The translations under genes were made by a program, and so were the position numbers. From a virus: a stretch of 43,999 nt of DNA. Shown one piece after another: positions 33,321-39,929 of this stretch (position 1 is the stretch's first letter; every line of letters begins with the position of its first letter). Below the pieces are notes generated by a model that did no database searches, was not told the DNA's origin, and saw only the letters and a list, made by a program, of their open reading frames with translations. Location of the stretch: the IMG/VR virus record IMGVR_UViG_3300005731_000007, positions 1 through 43,999 of that record; one strand, given 5' to 3'.

Positions 33321-33499
33321 TCAAAGAACTCCCTTGGGAAGTGTCTTGCGCTCTTGTACTCTAATCTTTCCTCCAACACAAACCTGCTTACAGTGAAATG
33401 ATGACCAGAGTCTAGCCGCCGCCCTTTCATAGTGTTAATGTCTATAACAGCCGTTAGAGGGGTGCCATTCCTATCTTCTAACTCATAAAACAGCATCAT
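33317..33499 (-). CDS. PEF3: small protein with C-terminal FPREFFE tail
   Basis: A 60-residue protein just before the polymerase half. The start MMLFYELEDRNGTPLTAV is beta-like. The codons of its tail carry AGGGAG, exactly 8 bases before the polymerase ATG, and stop and start overlap (ATGA). Its own ribosome site, AGGGAG, is 12 bases upstream of ATG 33499, rather far. Function is unknown. Confidence 0.8.
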   Translation of the reverse strand: MMLFYELEDRNGTPLTAVIDINTMKGRRLDSGHHFTVSRFVLEERLEYKSARHFPREFFE

Positions 33500-33508
33500 T
33501 AGATTTCT

Positions 33509-33700
33509 CTACTCCCTCTCATCTTTACTCTCCTCATCCTTCTTATCAGAATAATCTCTCAACCTATCTTCCTTATGAAGCTCATGTATAGTCCTATCTT
33601 CAAAGATAGTATCTGATATAGATTGTCTACACTCACCACAATAGTAGTCACCATAGACCTTGACTACATTGTACTTAGAATTACATGCTCGACATCTCAT
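33509..33700 (-). CDS. Zinc-ribbon protein
   Basis: A 63-residue protein. The start at 33700 is chosen because its ATG overlaps the stop of PEF4 and because GGAGGA lies 9 bases upstream. It has a four-Cys zinc ribbon (C-x2-C at residues 3-6, MRCRACNSKY, and C-x2-C at about 20-23, YYCGEC). A charged acidic tail follows (DKKDEESKDERE). It lacks the PEF tail although it lies within the group. A small DNA- or RNA-polymerase-binding role is possible. Confidence 0.75.
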   Translation of the reverse strand: MRCRACNSKYNVVKVYGDYYCGECRQSISDTIFEDRTIHELHKEDRLRDYSDKKDEESKDERE

Positions 33701-33909
33701 TCTAGAAATTCCTCCGGTACTAGTAGGCACTTAAGGTCTTTATTGGCTTCAGCTCTAAACCATAGACAGGGATCGTCGTAATAGGGCTCACCTAAGTTGA
33801 AGGTATGGCTATGTCCAGTAGACAACCAAGAGAAACAACGGCAGGTATAAGGGCTTTGCCAGATACCTGCTGTGTACTTAGACCCGTCCTCGCAAGTTAC
33901 TGTAGTCAT
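33697..33909 (-). CDS. PEF4: small protein with C-terminal VPEEFLE tail
   Basis: A 70-residue protein with four Cys and several Trp and His (YTCRCFSWLSTGHSH), which may bind metal. The tail codons hold GGAGGA, the ribosome site of the zinc-ribbon gene, with stop and start overlapping. Its own ATG follows GGAG in the tail codons of PEF5 with an 8-base spacer. Confidence 0.8.
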   Translation of the reverse strand: MTTVTCEDGSKYTAGIWQSPYTCRCFSWLSTGHSHTFNLGEPYYDDPCLWFRAEANKDLKCLLVPEEFLE

Positions 33910-34121
33910 TCTAAAAACTCCATAGGTAGTTCCATCCTAGTCTTCTCAGTCATCTTATATGGCCTTTTCCACAAAACAGGGTGGTCTAGAGTTATATTTA
34001 GGAACTCTTTTATACCTCTGTCCTGTGATTTCAGACCTGTTTCTTTATCATAAATGTAGTAGCATCTATAGCCTACCCTATCTGAAGGTCGATACCTATG
34101 TGATAATACATACTTAGGCAT
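33906..34121 (-). CDS. PEF5: small protein with C-terminal LPMEFLE tail
   Basis: A 71-residue, Arg- and Tyr-rich protein (RYRPSDRVGYRCYYIY) with a helix in the middle (KEFLNITLDHPVLW). The tail codons include ATG-GAG, giving GGAG 8 bases before the PEF4 ATG. Its own ribosome site is GGAG in the tail of PEF6, 11 bases upstream. Confidence 0.8.
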   Translation of the reverse strand: MPKYVLSHRYRPSDRVGYRCYYIYDKETGLKSQDRGIKEFLNITLDHPVLWKRPYKMTEKTRMELPMEFLE

Positions 34122-34336
34122 CAGTCAAAGAACTCCGGTGCTATAAAGGATAGGTTTGAAGAAGAACTGGGCCCATTGAAGCTATTAGTGCAAATGTTTT
34201 TTGAGTAGACTCCATGAGCTATGCCCCCTGATTCTCCACTAGGCTTTAATTTTACGCAAGTATTTCCGTTGACTTCGAAATAAACCCCAGCTGGTAGGTC
34301 TAACCATGAGTCATAATCTCCTCCTCTCTTAATCAT
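34121..34336 (-). CDS. PEF6: small protein with C-terminal APEFFD tail
   Basis: A 71-residue protein. The ATG at 34336 is chosen because GGAGG at the end of the helicase gene lies 10 bases upstream; a TTG at 34342 also opens the frame. It is a variant of the tail: Pro sits directly before Glu, so one residue is missing compared with the others, and the end is Asp. The body is Gly- and Ser-rich (GESGGIAHGVYSKN). The tail codons form GGAG for PEF5. Confidence 0.75.
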   Translation of the reverse strand: MIKRGGDYDSWLDLPAGVYFEVNGNTCVKLKPSGESGGIAHGVYSKNICTNSFNGPSSSSNLSFIAPEFFD

Positions 34337-34338
34337 AA

Positions 34339-35919
34339 TCAAAGAACCTCCTTCAATGTGAATGTATCAGGGTCAAACTTAACCTGCCCCGCATATCCTG
34401 TGTAAGATGTAGGTCTGTTCTTCAAGACTGTAAGAGTTGTGATATTCTTAATCTCCTCATCTTCATTCATCTTATCACGAGATAGTTTAATAACTACATG
34501 AGCCCTCTTACTAATCATACGCGAGTCTCGTACTTGTCCATCGTCATTCTCGTGGGCGATAGTGACAATACCAATGTTAAGCTCAGCAGCCAGTCGTGCA
34601 AGCTTAGACGACAAGTCTCTCAATACTGGTTCAACACTCTCTCTACTGTCTCCACCATAGGCTAGGTCTTGAATAGGTTCAAAGAATACATACTTACAGC
34701 CACACACTGTAGCTAGGTACCTGATACGGTCAATGATATCTTCAGGATCACTAGTCATAGACAAAGTAAACTGATTGAAGTTCTCGTTATCTGAGAACTC
34801 TTTGATTACTTTCAACACCTCTTCTTCTGGTACTCCATTGTAGGAAGGAAGGAACCTCTGTTGTGGTCTACCTCTAGAGTCTTCAACAAACTCTGAGTCT
34901 TGGATGGTTACATTCTTATCCAGTACATAGGAGACTAAACCAAGAAGCCCTCTCTTCTGTACTTCCTCAAGGTGCATAGTGCCGAAGGGGATTGTAGGGT
35001 AGTCCTTAAGGAGTGTATGCTCAAACATCCTCATCAACTCAGTCTTACCGATACCCTCAGGTGCTTGGATAACTGTGAATGCTGATTGAGCTATGCCTCC
35101 AACCTTATCATCGAACTCTTCGATACCTGTAGGAATCATAGCATACCCTGAACTATCTTTAACAATAGTTTCAAACTGTTCGAAGGTATTGAATATCCAC
35201 TCAGGTGTGTACTTCTTCTTAGTATTCCTCCAAGCCCAGACAAAATCATCGGCATCACCTGACGTGAGGAAGTCATTAGGATCGTTATGTTTAGTTAGAG
35301 GTACACGGTATGTCTTATTAGGGAAGGCACTAGCAATCTTCTCAGCCGCCTCATCCCCAGCCTTATCGTTGTCAGTACATACTACAATACATTCAAAGGA
35401 ATCAAGGTACTCATGACAGTTCTTCAAGAGCTTATGAGATACACCAGCACCGGGGATACCCACCACTGGAAGCTTATGTCCTAACATCTGGTATGCACTA
35501 GGTACATCATCCTCTCCTTCTACGATAGTGATGTACTTAGAAGAACCAGCATTAAATTTGTCCATTCCAAATAGATGGTCGGTAGTAAATCCATAGTTCT
35601 TGGTGAAGTCCTTAGGAAGAATCCTGTACTTACTCTTGTGAGGATAGGGGTATACACGACGAGTAGCCTCCTTAGTTCTGTCATCGTAGGATGTAGTGAT
35701 ACCATAGAACTCTACAGCCTTTTGTTTAATACCACGATAAGGTTCTAGTACTTCAGTGTAACTAGATGTATCAGTTGCCATACTTCTTTCTCCTTTCTTT
35801 TCTTTTGGTTTCTCTCCACACTGGTGACAGTAGTATCCTCCATCATCCCATACTGTGAAGCAACCATGCCCACCACAGTAAGGACAATCAGCATGTGTCT
35901 TAACAGGTTCTTGTTCCAT
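34339..35919 (-). CDS. Helicase-primase, T7 gp4-like
   Basis: A 526-residue bifunctional replication protein. The N-terminal zinc site is CPYCGGHGCF with CHQC (residues 13-40). The TOPRIM primase has VEGEDDVPSAYQ (about 132-143) and CTDNDKAGDEAAEK (about 180-193). The RecA-like helicase has Walker A APEGIGKTELMR (about 283-294), Walker B CKYVFFEPIQD (about 407-417) and an Arg finger region near the C-terminus. It primes and unwinds DNA together with the split polymerase and the SSB. Its start follows GGAG in the tail codons of PEF7 with an 8-base spacer. Confidence 0.92.
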   Translation of the reverse strand: MEQEPVKTHADCPYCGGHGCFTVWDDGGYYCHQCGEKPKEKKGERSMATDTSSYTEVLEPYRGIKQKAVEFYGITTSYDDRTKEATRRVYPYPHKSKYRILPKDFTKNYGFTTDHLFGMDKFNAGSSKYITIVEGEDDVPSAYQMLGHKLPVVGIPGAGVSHKLLKNCHEYLDSFECIVVCTDNDKAGDEAAEKIASAFPNKTYRVPLTKHNDPNDFLTSGDADDFVWAWRNTKKKYTPEWIFNTFEQFETIVKDSSGYAMIPTGIEEFDDKVGGIAQSAFTVIQAPEGIGKTELMRMFEHTLLKDYPTIPFGTMHLEEVQKRGLLGLVSYVLDKNVTIQDSEFVEDSRGRPQQRFLPSYNGVPEEEVLKVIKEFSDNENFNQFTLSMTSDPEDIIDRIRYLATVCGCKYVFFEPIQDLAYGGDSRESVEPVLRDLSSKLARLAAELNIGIVTIAHENDDGQVRDSRMISKRAHVVIKLSRDKMNEDEEIKNITTLTVLKNRPTSYTGYAGQVKFDPDTFTLKEVL

Positions 35920-35924
35920 GTTTA

Positions 35925-36155
35925 TTACTCCATAAACTCATAAGGGACAACTCTCTCTGATCTGTCCCCTTCATACCAACCTTTAACTCTACGGTCTCTA
36001 ATCCAAGGATTCCTTAGGAAGGTGAATTTATTTATGAGTAGATTACCTATGAGTAGACTTGTACTAACTTTTTGATACCTCCAGACATCATCAGATTCAC
36101 TAGTCTCGATTGAGTAGTACTTCCCTGATCTATTAATCATAACCCACTTCATCAT
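35925..36155 (-). CDS. PEF7: small protein with C-terminal VPYEFME tail
   Basis: A 76-residue protein. Its start MMKWVMINRSGKYY is like that of PEF8 after residue 27 (MKWLIVHGGY), which suggests a common origin. The middle is rich in aromatic and basic residues. The last two codons of the tail (ATG-GAG) hold the GGAG used by the helicase-primase, 8 bases before its ATG. Confidence 0.82.
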   Translation of the reverse strand: MMKWVMINRSGKYYSIETSESDDVWRYQKVSTSLLIGNLLINKFTFLRNPWIRDRRVKGWYEGDRSERVVPYEFME

Positions 36156-36385
36156 TCAAAAAACTCCTTGGGCATGTGGAGGTCAGCATCACTAACTTTG
36201 TACTCGCTCGTACTTTTGTAGTCAACGACCTGTCGTAAACAATTCTCTGTCACATCTTTGAAAACATTCCTACAATAACCTCCGTGAACGATAAGCCACT
36301 TCATACTAGGTCTGAGTTCTCTGAGATCACTTTTGATCAGCCCTTTAGTCAACCACAACCCATCATGCATCTTCTTGCTTGTCAT
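36152..36385 (-). CDS. PEF8: small protein with C-terminal MPKEFFE tail
   Basis: A 77-residue protein. The start (AAGGAG 11 bases upstream, in the last codons of the exonuclease gene) gives an extra N-terminal 27 residues before the MKW motif shared with PEF7. The tail codons CCC-AAG-GAG contain AAGGAG, 8 bases before the PEF7 ATG, with overlapping stop and start. Confidence 0.82.
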   Translation of the reverse strand: MTSKKMHDGLWLTKGLIKSDLRELRPSMKWLIVHGGYCRNVFKDVTENCLRQVVDYKSTSEYKVSDADLHMPKEFFE

Positions 36386-37251
36386 CGTACTCTGTGCTCC
36401 TTAAGTTTCTTTAGGTGTCCTTGAGTCTTCTCATGAGGACTCCAGCCTGCATCCCATAGAGCATCAATCCTATCTCTAGGTGAGGCTGCATTAAATTCCT
36501 TGTAGTCATAACAGATTAATTCATCACCTTCAACTAATGTCTTAGGATATTCAGCTAGTGCCTTGATTACATTAGAGTATAGAGAACCATCAGCCTTAGT
36601 TCTGTACTTAATACGCTTAGCCTCTACTAATTTAGAACCGAAGGCAGCTTTAAAAGAGTCTTCTAACTCTTTCTTTTCCTTATTGATTTCAGATAGCAGT
36701 AGCTTAGCCTCAGGTACATCGAAACCAAACCCTGACTTCTGCATCTTGTAGCAGAGGTAGGCCATCTCATGTTCAACAGACATAGCCTCCTCCCACTTAG
36801 GGTCAAAGATTTCTTTCTCGTACATATTGAAGATAGCTTCTAAGACTACAACATCCTGATCACAATAGTCTCCCATCTCTTCAGTGTACGTATCCCAACC
36901 ACCAGTGTAGTCTCCCTTATGAACACCTAGGTGTTGACCTAGTTCTTTCAAAGAGTGAGTCCTGAACTTAGGGTAATTGACTAGTTTACTTACGACTGCT
37001 GTATCAATAACATCTTTATAGTTAATCTCAACACCTGTCAACTCACTAATAGCATGGACATCAAAGTTCAAACCGTTATGAAACACCCACTTGTCAGGTT
37101 TAGTATCCTCTATGTAATCCTCAAAGGCGCTTATATCTGTGAGCCTAGTAAGACTTGATGAACCTAAAAGTTTGCATGAGATACAGTGCATCTTAGTGTA
37201 GTCTAGGCCATCAGTCTCACAGTCAGCTAACAGTATTTTAAGAGGGCTCAT
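36382..37251 (-). CDS. DNA polymerase A, exonuclease-domain half
   Basis: A 289-residue 3'-5' proofreading exonuclease domain plus the beginning of the polymerase thumb. ILLADCETDGLDY (about residues 3-15) is DEDD motif I, VFHNGLNFDVHAI (about 54-66) motif II, and DYCDQDVVVLEAIF (about 134-147) motif III. The last 35 residues (FNAASPRDRIDALWDAGWSP) match the T7 gp5 linker before the thumb, then the frame ends. I choose the ATG at 37251: AAGGAG lies 10 bases before it, but only one base before the ATG at 37260. The two halves probably assemble on the template with the helicase. Confidence 0.9.
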   Translation of the reverse strand: MSPLKILLADCETDGLDYTKMHCISCKLLGSSSLTRLTDISAFEDYIEDTKPDKWVFHNGLNFDVHAISELTGVEINYKDVIDTAVVSKLVNYPKFRTHSLKELGQHLGVHKGDYTGGWDTYTEEMGDYCDQDVVVLEAIFNMYEKEIFDPKWEEAMSVEHEMAYLCYKMQKSGFGFDVPEAKLLLSEINKEKKELEDSFKAAFGSKLVEAKRIKYRTKADGSLYSNVIKALAEYPKTLVEGDELICYDYKEFNAASPRDRIDALWDAGWSPHEKTQGHLKKLKEHRVR

Positions 37252-37492
37252 TAGGTTCATACTCCTTATATTCTACATCAAGGAACTCTAAAGGTAAGAG
37301 GAATTCACCTAAAGTTTCTGGGCGGGTGTCATAGCAGCCTATGCGTATTTGATCTTCACTACAGATTACCACTTCAAGAAAGCTATTGTTATAGTCCACC
37401 TCAAAACCTTCGACTACAGTTAATAGAATATCATAATCCTCCGAACGATACAGTCCAGTCGATCCTCCATTCTTGAATAGTTCTAAACTCAT
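37238..37492 (-). CDS. PEF9: small protein with internal LPLEFLD motif and 12-residue extension
   Basis: An 84-residue protein. The shared motif LPLEFLD is present, but it is not at the end: 12 more residues (VEYKEYEPNEPS) follow and overlap the start of the exonuclease half. The ribosome site AAGGAG for that gene lies in the extension, not in the motif. The read-through looks like loss of the original stop. The body has repeated short beta strands. Confidence 0.78.
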   Translation of the reverse strand: MSLELFKNGGSTGLYRSEDYDILLTVVEGFEVDYNNSFLEVVICSEDQIRIGCYDTRPETLGEFLLPLEFLDVEYKEYEPNEPS

Positions 37493-37498
37493 CTTAAG

Positions 37499-37690
37499 TT
37501 ACTCCATAAATTCTATAGGACATAGAAACTTACCACTGAACTTACGTGTAACTTCCTTGTCCCAACCATGTGACTCCTCAGAGAAGAAGCTGGTCTCCCC
37601 TAGGCTGAGAAAGGGCCCATCTTTAGCAAGCACTACATACTTGCCACCCTTTTTTATAGCCAAAGACTCCAACAGATGCTTCCTTTCCAT
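37499..37690 (-). CDS. PEF10: small protein with C-terminal CPIEFME tail
   Basis: A 63-residue protein after the VWA gene. A clear ribosome site is missing before ATG 37690. AAGGA lies 8 bases before a TTG at codon 7 (37672), so the true start may be MESLAIKKGGKYVV. The last two tail codons (ATG-GAG) provide GGAG for PEF9; the tail Glu is GAA here. Confidence 0.78.
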   Translation of the reverse strand: MERKHLLESLAIKKGGKYVVLAKDGPFLSLGETSFFSEESHGWDKEVTRKFSGKFLCPIEFME

Positions 37691-37708
37691 GTCTAGTCAG
37701 GGCCATAA

Positions 37709-39508
37709 CTACTTCCCTCCGTCTACCAAAAGCTTAGTCAGTTTATTAAAGACAGCTGAACTAAGATCATTAACATTATTAACTACTACATTATCTGAGT
37801 AGATTCTAGCTACTGAACTATCGCAGATACCTATACCGATACACTCAACACCTTTCTTCTTAGCATCTTGAGTTGCAATCTTACAGTGTCTGATAAGTTC
37901 AGAGGTACTAGCATCCCCAGAGTTAACAGGACTCCCATCACTAAGGACGAAGAGTACCTTACGTTGTTCCTGTCTCTTAGTCAAGGCGTTAACTGCATTA
38001 ACAATGAAGTCATAGTCAGAGTTGTTACCTCCAACAGCCTTTGTAATCTGACCGATTGAGGACCTTGCAATACGTAGAGGTGTATCAAAGTCCTTGAAGA
38101 ATACAGTATCAAGAGGTTCAGGGCGGTGATATCCGTACCCTACGTCGTAGTTCCACCGTCTATTACAGAAACCTACAACATTGAAGGTGATACCAGACCC
38201 TGCGAGGCACTCACTCAAAGCTACAACACAGTCGTTAGCAACGTCAGCTTTCCTGCCATACATAGAACCTGACAAGTCAACGAGAATAGTGACAGCTGTG
38301 TCCTCTTCTTCTCTGTCGATACGCTGCTTGAATACTGTACGACTACCAGTGTACGCTGAGACTAGACGTTTACTATCCAAGCGGCCAACCTCACGTCCTG
38401 GGTCCCAGTCTCTTTGTTTCTTAGCGAGGAGTGAACGCTTGAGTTTAGTCTTCATGGTGTTAATATTCCCACTAATCTCAGCTTTCTTAGTGTCGTACTT
38501 AGAGTGGTCAGAAGAGTTGACAATCTTGTGAAGTTCGCCTAACCCTTGATCCGACTCCTTAACTCCTCTCTTATACTCGACATCATTCTTAGTAGACCAT
38601 ACTTTGTACGCCCCCTTAAGATTTCCATTGTTCCCACCGATAGCACCTGATGCGCCATCACCTTGCTCTGCACTATTCAAAGCCTCAGTGTTATCAGCCT
38701 TAGCCCACTGAGGTTCACCTTCTCCTTCTTTACCCTGACCTTGGTTAGAATCAAAAGGGTTACCTTCCTGTCCCTTACCTTTAGCCTGAGCTTTCTTGTA
38801 CTCCTCTGAGTTATCTCCTTCACCCATGTCCTCACCGGCTTGAGGATCAAAGTCTTCAGGAGACTGCTGCATCTCAGGGTCTTCCTCAAGAAGTTTGTAT
38901 ACACTCTTAGCTAGAGTAATAACTTCTTCCGAGTTCTCACATTTGATAGCATGTTCAACCCAACCACGTACATGATCTTGAAACTCTTCAGGTACTTGGT
39001 CGATAAGTTTCTTCATGTTGTCACCTGAGTTACCTTCGTAACCTACAGATGAGATACCATTACATACTGAACCATGATTAAAGGTCCCCCAATCAGTATC
39101 CTTACCCCACTCGTCAGCATTGGTCGAGGCAATCAACTCATTAAGCTGCCAAAGATTCTTACGAGTACCAGCGTACTCATCCATAACCTTAGCCTCCATC
39201 CAGTGATCTTCTAGACAGTTATGGATATCTCTTAGAGCAGCTTTATCATTGTTCTGACACCGATCATAGAACTCAATGACTCTAGGCATATCACTGTGAC
39301 GAATGTGTCCAGCCTCATGGTCTACGTAGCCACGCATAGCTCTTACCTGTGCGTTACTTAGGTTACCTGAAGTGGGTAGGGCTGGGAGATTGATTACCTT
39401 ACCATCAGTGTAAGCCTGATCTCCTTCGAACTGTACTTGGATGTCATGTTTACGGCCAAAGGTCGAGGCAGTACTCCGCATCTCATACATGAACTCATGT
39501 ACTTTCAT
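37709..39508 (-). CDS. CobT-like VWA-domain protein
   Basis: A 599-residue protein with an N-terminal segment carrying H64-E-A-G-H68, a zinc-protease-like HExxH motif also seen in CobT-like phage proteins. A long, acidic, Gly/Gln-rich linker covers about residues 220-300. A C-terminal VWA domain follows with MIDAS DLSGSMYG (about residue 405) and LSDGSPVNSGDA (about 530). MoxR/CobS ATPases act with such VWA proteins to insert metals or remodel proteins. The partner gene is 39930-41537, separated by PEF11 and PEF12. AAGGAG lies 8 bases before the ATG. Confidence 0.82.
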   Translation of the reverse strand: MKVHEFMYEMRSTASTFGRKHDIQVQFEGDQAYTDGKVINLPALPTSGNLSNAQVRAMRGYVDHEAGHIRHSDMPRVIEFYDRCQNNDKAALRDIHNCLEDHWMEAKVMDEYAGTRKNLWQLNELIASTNADEWGKDTDWGTFNHGSVCNGISSVGYEGNSGDNMKKLIDQVPEEFQDHVRGWVEHAIKCENSEEVITLAKSVYKLLEEDPEMQQSPEDFDPQAGEDMGEGDNSEEYKKAQAKGKGQEGNPFDSNQGQGKEGEGEPQWAKADNTEALNSAEQGDGASGAIGGNNGNLKGAYKVWSTKNDVEYKRGVKESDQGLGELHKIVNSSDHSKYDTKKAEISGNINTMKTKLKRSLLAKKQRDWDPGREVGRLDSKRLVSAYTGSRTVFKQRIDREEEDTAVTILVDLSGSMYGRKADVANDCVVALSECLAGSGITFNVVGFCNRRWNYDVGYGYHRPEPLDTVFFKDFDTPLRIARSSIGQITKAVGGNNSDYDFIVNAVNALTKRQEQRKVLFVLSDGSPVNSGDASTSELIRHCKIATQDAKKKGVECIGIGICDSSVARIYSDNVVVNNVNDLSSAVFNKLTKLLVDGGK

Positions 39509-39536
39509 TTCTTTCTCTCCTTAATTAATGTTAAGA

Positions 39537-39731
39537 CTACTCTAAGAAATCCCAAGGAATACTAAGTGTCTTAAGTTTCCTAATACAGTCAGGATTATCA
39601 TTGACATGCCACATGATAGAAAAAGTATGGCCAACAAGAGCTTCTGACACCCGCACCCAGTACCAGCCGTAGTCTTCATGGATAGTCACCCACCCATCAT
39701 TAGTCACATACAAACCATCTCTTAGTTTCAC
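39537..39731 (-). CDS. PEF11: small protein with C-terminal IPWDFLE tail
   Basis: A 64-residue protein, start GTG with AAGGAG 8 bases upstream inside the tail codons of PEF12. It is rich in Trp (five, for example EDYGWYWVRVSE). The tail has Asp in place of Glu and Trp at the variable position, and its codons contain no ribosome site; the AAGGAG of the VWA gene lies after the stop. Confidence 0.8.
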   Translation of the reverse strand: MKLRDGLYVTNDGWVTIHEDYGWYWVRVSEALVGHTFSIMWHVNDNPDCIRKLKTLSIPWDFLE

Positions 39732-39925
39732 TTGAAGAACTCCTTAGGTAGACAGATACTGATACGCTTAGCTGGTATGACTTGATACGTTAAACCTTCT
39801 TGGAGATAATTTAAGAGGTCCAACCAACCATGCGTAGAAGAAAAGGACATGATTGTCCCTTCCTTTCCTTTTCTAGTCTGGCTTAAACCATGGCTATAGA
39901 TTACGAACTTATCTCTATAACCCAT
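39728..39925 (-). CDS. PEF12: small protein with C-terminal LPKEFFK tail
   Basis: A 65-residue, Lys- and Gly-rich protein immediately behind the MoxR-like ATPase gene. The tail ends in Lys rather than Glu. AAG-GAG in the tail gives the ribosome site for the GTG start of PEF11. Its own start codon has only AAGG very close to it, so coupling to the ATPase gene is likely. Confidence 0.8.
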   Translation of the reverse strand: MGYRDKFVIYSHGLSQTRKGKEGTIMSFSSTHGWLDLLNYLQEGLTYQVIPAKRISICLPKEFFK

Positions 39926-39929
39926 AACC

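Noticed and set aside
36382-37260. ATG at 37260 as start of the exonuclease half
   Set aside because: AAGGAG is only one base upstream of it, whereas the ATG at 37251 has a 10-base spacer and gives the same domain.
37623-37706. 27-codon minus frame MALTRHGKEASVGV with GGAGG upstream
   Set aside because: It overlaps PEF10 in another frame and has no recognisable feature. The ribosome site could still be used, but evidence is too thin.
38970-39000. VPEEFQDHV inside the VWA protein
   Set aside because: It resembles the tail but is internal. It might be a mimic of the docking motif, but a single short match is expected by chance.
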